Shown: piece after piece, positions 11,718 through 13,629 of the stretch
How the letters are laid out: every line of letters starts with the position of its first letter
Numbering within the stretch: position 1 is the first letter of the stretch
Source: WHSW01 sp036794585
GTDB taxonomy: Bacteria; Actinomycetota; Thermoleophilia; Solirubrobacterales; 70-9
Direction: 5' to 3'
Assembly: GCA_036794585.1 (NCBI GenBank)
Contig: DAIRGH010000082.1
Span: forward strand, 1-13,629
Length of the DNA: 13,629 bases
Program-made: the position numbers and the translations under genes
Notes under the pieces: generated by a model
Seen by the model: only the letters and a program-made list of their open reading frames with translations
What the model was told of the DNA's origin: nothing
The model's database searches: none

Positions 11718-12421
11718 CGGTCTTCGCCGGCGCGGCGCCGGGATTCGGCCAGCAGGCGGTCGATCGCTTCGTCGAGCCGGCCCGCCTCGAGCGCGTCGCT
11801 GCCGATCCTCGCCTCGCGCAGCAGGCCTCCGGGAAGCACGAAGGCGACGGTGGGACAGACGCCGACCCTGTAGAGGTTGGAGACCGCGCCGTCGCGATCC
11901 CAGCCGACCGGCATCGTCCAGCCGCGTTCGGTGACGATCGACCGCAGCTCCTCCTGCTCGCCGCGCACGGCGATCGCGAGGAAGTTGACGCGGCCGCGGT
12001 AGCGCTCGGCGGCGCGATCGACCGAGTCCTGGGTCGGCGGGCACTCGGCGGGAGTGGAAAACCAGAACGAGAGCACCAGCGGACGATCGAACAGGTCGCA
12101 GACGGCGATCACGTTCGGCAGCTCGACCTCGCAGGCGGGAGTGCGCCGCTCCTCGGCCGGACAGGGATTGGTCGAGCTCTCGCAGTCGTCCTGAAAGATG
12201 TTGGCGTCCTTGTCGTCTCCGCGCAGCAGCTCGGGCACCGCGAACTCCGGCACCGGCGCCCCCGCCTCGGCCTCGTCGGAGCCGAGGAGACCGCCCTCGG
12301 AGCTGCGCAGCGTGTTGACGGTCGCGATCCCGATCAGGATCGCGAACGCGATCCCGACCCAGATCGAGTAGCGGGTCGACGTGCGCTTCTGCTCAGCCTG
12401 GCTGTTCTGTGGGCCGGTCAC
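11714..12421 (-). CDS. Membrane-anchored thioredoxin-fold (TlpA-like) protein with altered active site
   Basis: The 235-residue protein has an N-terminal membrane anchor (about 18-36) and an extracytoplasmic thioredoxin-like domain: PVPEFAVPEL, then LVLSFWFSTPAECPPTQ and VCPTVAFVLPGG. The position of the usual W-C-x-x-C reads C127-P-P-T130, so the second cysteine is lost. C189 precedes the cis-proline (P190), which in this fold lies next to the active site. A ~45-residue insert before the core strand carries C80, C87, C97 and C108. A disulfide-exchange or peroxiredoxin-like role is possible but unproven. GTG 12421 overlaps the 3' end of the transporter gene by 29 nt; no better start or Shine-Dalgarno is seen. 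Confidence 0.8.
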   Translation of the reverse strand: MTGPQNSQAEQKRTSTRYSIWVGIAFAILIGIATVNTLRSSEGGLLGSDEAEAGAPVPEFAVPELLRGDDKDANIFQDDCESSTNPCPAEERRTPACEVELPNVIAVCDLFDRPLVLSFWFSTPAECPPTQDSVDRAAERYRGRVNFLAIAVRGEQEELRSIVTERGWTMPVGWDRDGAVSNLYRVGVCPTVAFVLPGGLLREARIGSDALEAGRLDEAIDRLLAESRRRAGEDR

Positions 12422-13629
12422 GTGGAGGGAGCGCGGCGGGAGCCTGGGACGTCCGGCGTCGCTCGGCCAGGACCAGCGCGGCCGGAAGGATGACCAGCAC
12501 CCCGAGCAGCGCCACGGAGAGGTCGAGGACCGTCACGAAGCCGAAGTCGCGAAGCATGCGGATGTCGGTGGCGATCAGCGCCGCAAAGCCGGCGATCGCC
12601 GTGATGCCCGAGGCGAGCACCGCCATCCCGGTGCGCGAGTAGGCGCGACGCAGCGCTTCGCCGACGGAGACGTTGTCGCGGCGCTCCTCCTCGTAGCGCG
12701 CCGCGAGCAGGACGCTGAACTCGGTCGCGATCGCGATCACAAGCGCCCCCAGGGTCGCCGACATCGGGTTCAGCGGCACGCCGGCGAGCTCGAGCCCGAG
12801 CGCGGACCAGCCGGTGGCGAGCGCGATCGGGACCAGCGGCACGAGCGCCCGCCGCAGCGATCGATACGCCGCGAGCAGGGCAAGCGCGACCGCCAGCAGG
12901 CCGGCGGCGGTCATGAGATAGCGATTTCCCTCCAGCGCCGAGTTCGCATCGGCCGCGAGCACAGGGAGGCCGACGACCTCGGCGCTGACGCCGGCCGGCG
13001 GGTCGTTCTCGGTTCCCGGCGGGTCGATCTGGGCGCGGACCGAGTCGATCAGCTCCTTCTGCTCGTCGAAGGGCATCACCTTGATCCCGAACGGGATCAC
13101 CGCGGTGCGCTCGGCGTCGCCGGCGATGAAGGCGTTGAGGAAGTAGGCGGGCAGCAGGTCGAGCGTCGCCTCGACCTCCTCCCGGGTCGCTGGCAGCTCC
13201 TCGCCGTAGAGGTCAGGCAGGGCGATGAACGGGCACAGCTCCGCGTCCTGCTCGGCGCACGAGATGGGATCGTCGCTGAACCCCGCCTCGGCCAGGACCC
13301 GGCGCTTGAAATCGGCCATCCAGGAGACCACGGCGGGGTCGCTGAGGTCGTCGGTCGTAACCGCGACGTCAAGCTCACCCGAGACGCCGCTGACCTCCTC
13401 GAGCTGGTCCACGTTCTCGAGCTCGGGAAGGTCGCTGGGCACGAGCTCACGGATGTCGGAGATCACCTCGGTGCGCGTGCTCACCGCCCATCCGAACACC
13501 GCCAGTGCCAGGCCGACGGCCAAGAACCTGCCCGGGGCCGTCACAGCCGCCGCCAGTGTGGTGCGGCCCATCGACCTGATCCGGGTCGAGGCGCGCTCGC
13601 GCGCGCCGCGCGCTCCGGCCAGTGCGCCG
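12393..13629 (-). CDS. RND/MMPL-family transporter, C-terminal half (5' end beyond the window)
   Basis: The frame is open to the right edge (first full codon at 13628), and 411 codons are visible. A basic linker (GARGARERASTRIRS) leads to a membrane helix (FLAVGLALAVFGWAV), a ~175-residue extracytoplasmic loop (RTEVISDIRELVPSDLPEL, VSGELDVAV), then about five helices (YLMTAAGLLAVALALLAAY to LLGVLVILPAALVLA). This is one repeat of the two-fold MMPL/RND architecture, so the missing part should hold the N-terminal half. The polar helix segment ATEFSVLLAARYEEERR is typical. An ATG at 13571 exists, but it lies mid-linker with no Shine-Dalgarno or -10, so an independent half-size protein is less likely. 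Members export lipids or hydrophobic compounds by proton-motive force; the cargo is unknown. Confidence 0.85.
   Translation of the reverse strand, partial: GALAGARGARERASTRIRSMGRTTLAAAVTAPGRFLAVGLALAVFGWAVSTRTEVISDIRELVPSDLPELENVDQLEEVSGVSGELDVAVTTDDLSDPAVVSWMADFKRRVLAEAGFSDDPISCAEQDAELCPFIALPDLYGEELPATREEVEATLDLLPAYFLNAFIAGDAERTAVIPFGIKVMPFDEQKELIDSVRAQIDPPGTENDPPAGVSAEVVGLPVLAADANSALEGNRYLMTAAGLLAVALALLAAYRSLRRALVPLVPIALATGWSALGLELAGVPLNPMSATLGALVIAIATEFSVLLAARYEEERRDNVSVGEALRRAYSRTGMAVLASGITAIAGFAALIATDIRMLRDFGFVTVLDLSVALLGVLVILPAALVLAERRRTSQAPAALPPRDRPTEQPG

Noticed and set aside
13569..13571. ATG 13571 as true start of a half-size MMPL protein
   Set aside because: The frame continues upstream to the edge with a basic linker typical of the joint between RND halves, and no Shine-Dalgarno or -10 precedes the ATG.

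Overview
The window is high-GC bacterial DNA (roughly 70% G+C by eye) packed with short-gapped genes. Several features point to Actinomycetota: an actinobacterial-type integration host factor (mIHF, H2TH fold), many starts that look leaderless (a TANNNT -10 hexamer 6-8 nt before the start codon), and strong GTG use. The overall flavour suggests class Thermoleophilia (Solirubrobacterales/Gaiellales-like). That placement is inference; no rRNA or other phylogenetic marker is present.

Layout. 1-1882 (+): the 3' part of a MoxR-type AAA+ ATPase and a VWA/CoxE-like protein, a classic chaperone pair. 1888-4581 (+): a TPP riboswitch with its own -10 element, followed by an overlapping ABC transporter operon (ATPase, permease, lipoprotein binding protein) of the ThiZ-ThiX-ThiY type, presumably importing a thiamine pyrimidine precursor. 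4591-4968 (+): a small secreted four-cysteine protein with its own promoter overlapping the thiY-like stop codon. 4979-7403 (-): an AlkA-like DNA glycosylase, a small single-pass membrane protein and a GNAT-family acyltransferase, read right to left. 7429-8688 (+): a serine-palmitoyltransferase-like PLP enzyme, diverging from the GNAT gene through a 25-bp intergenic region whose two -10 hexamers share one TA step. 8702-9323 (+): a terminator, a palindrome-flanked promoter, a ~150-nt structured leader and the mIHF gene. 9324-9536: a hairpin-rich convergent intergenic region. 9537-13629 (-): a small membrane protein, a coiled-coil/membrane protein, a 78-bp imperfect inverted repeat, a B3/B4-domain protein, a membrane-anchored thioredoxin-fold protein with an altered active site, and the C-terminal half of an RND/MMPL transporter that runs off the right edge.

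How the parts work together. The riboswitch and transporter form a thiamine-starvation uptake unit. The divergent GNAT and SPT-like genes resemble the two key enzymes of bacterial ceramide synthesis (long-chain-base formation and N-acylation), so this locus may make sphingolipid-like molecules; this is the most interesting biological hypothesis here. The last three minus-strand genes overlap and probably form one transcription unit. No mobile elements, CRISPR arrays, tRNAs or rRNAs were seen.
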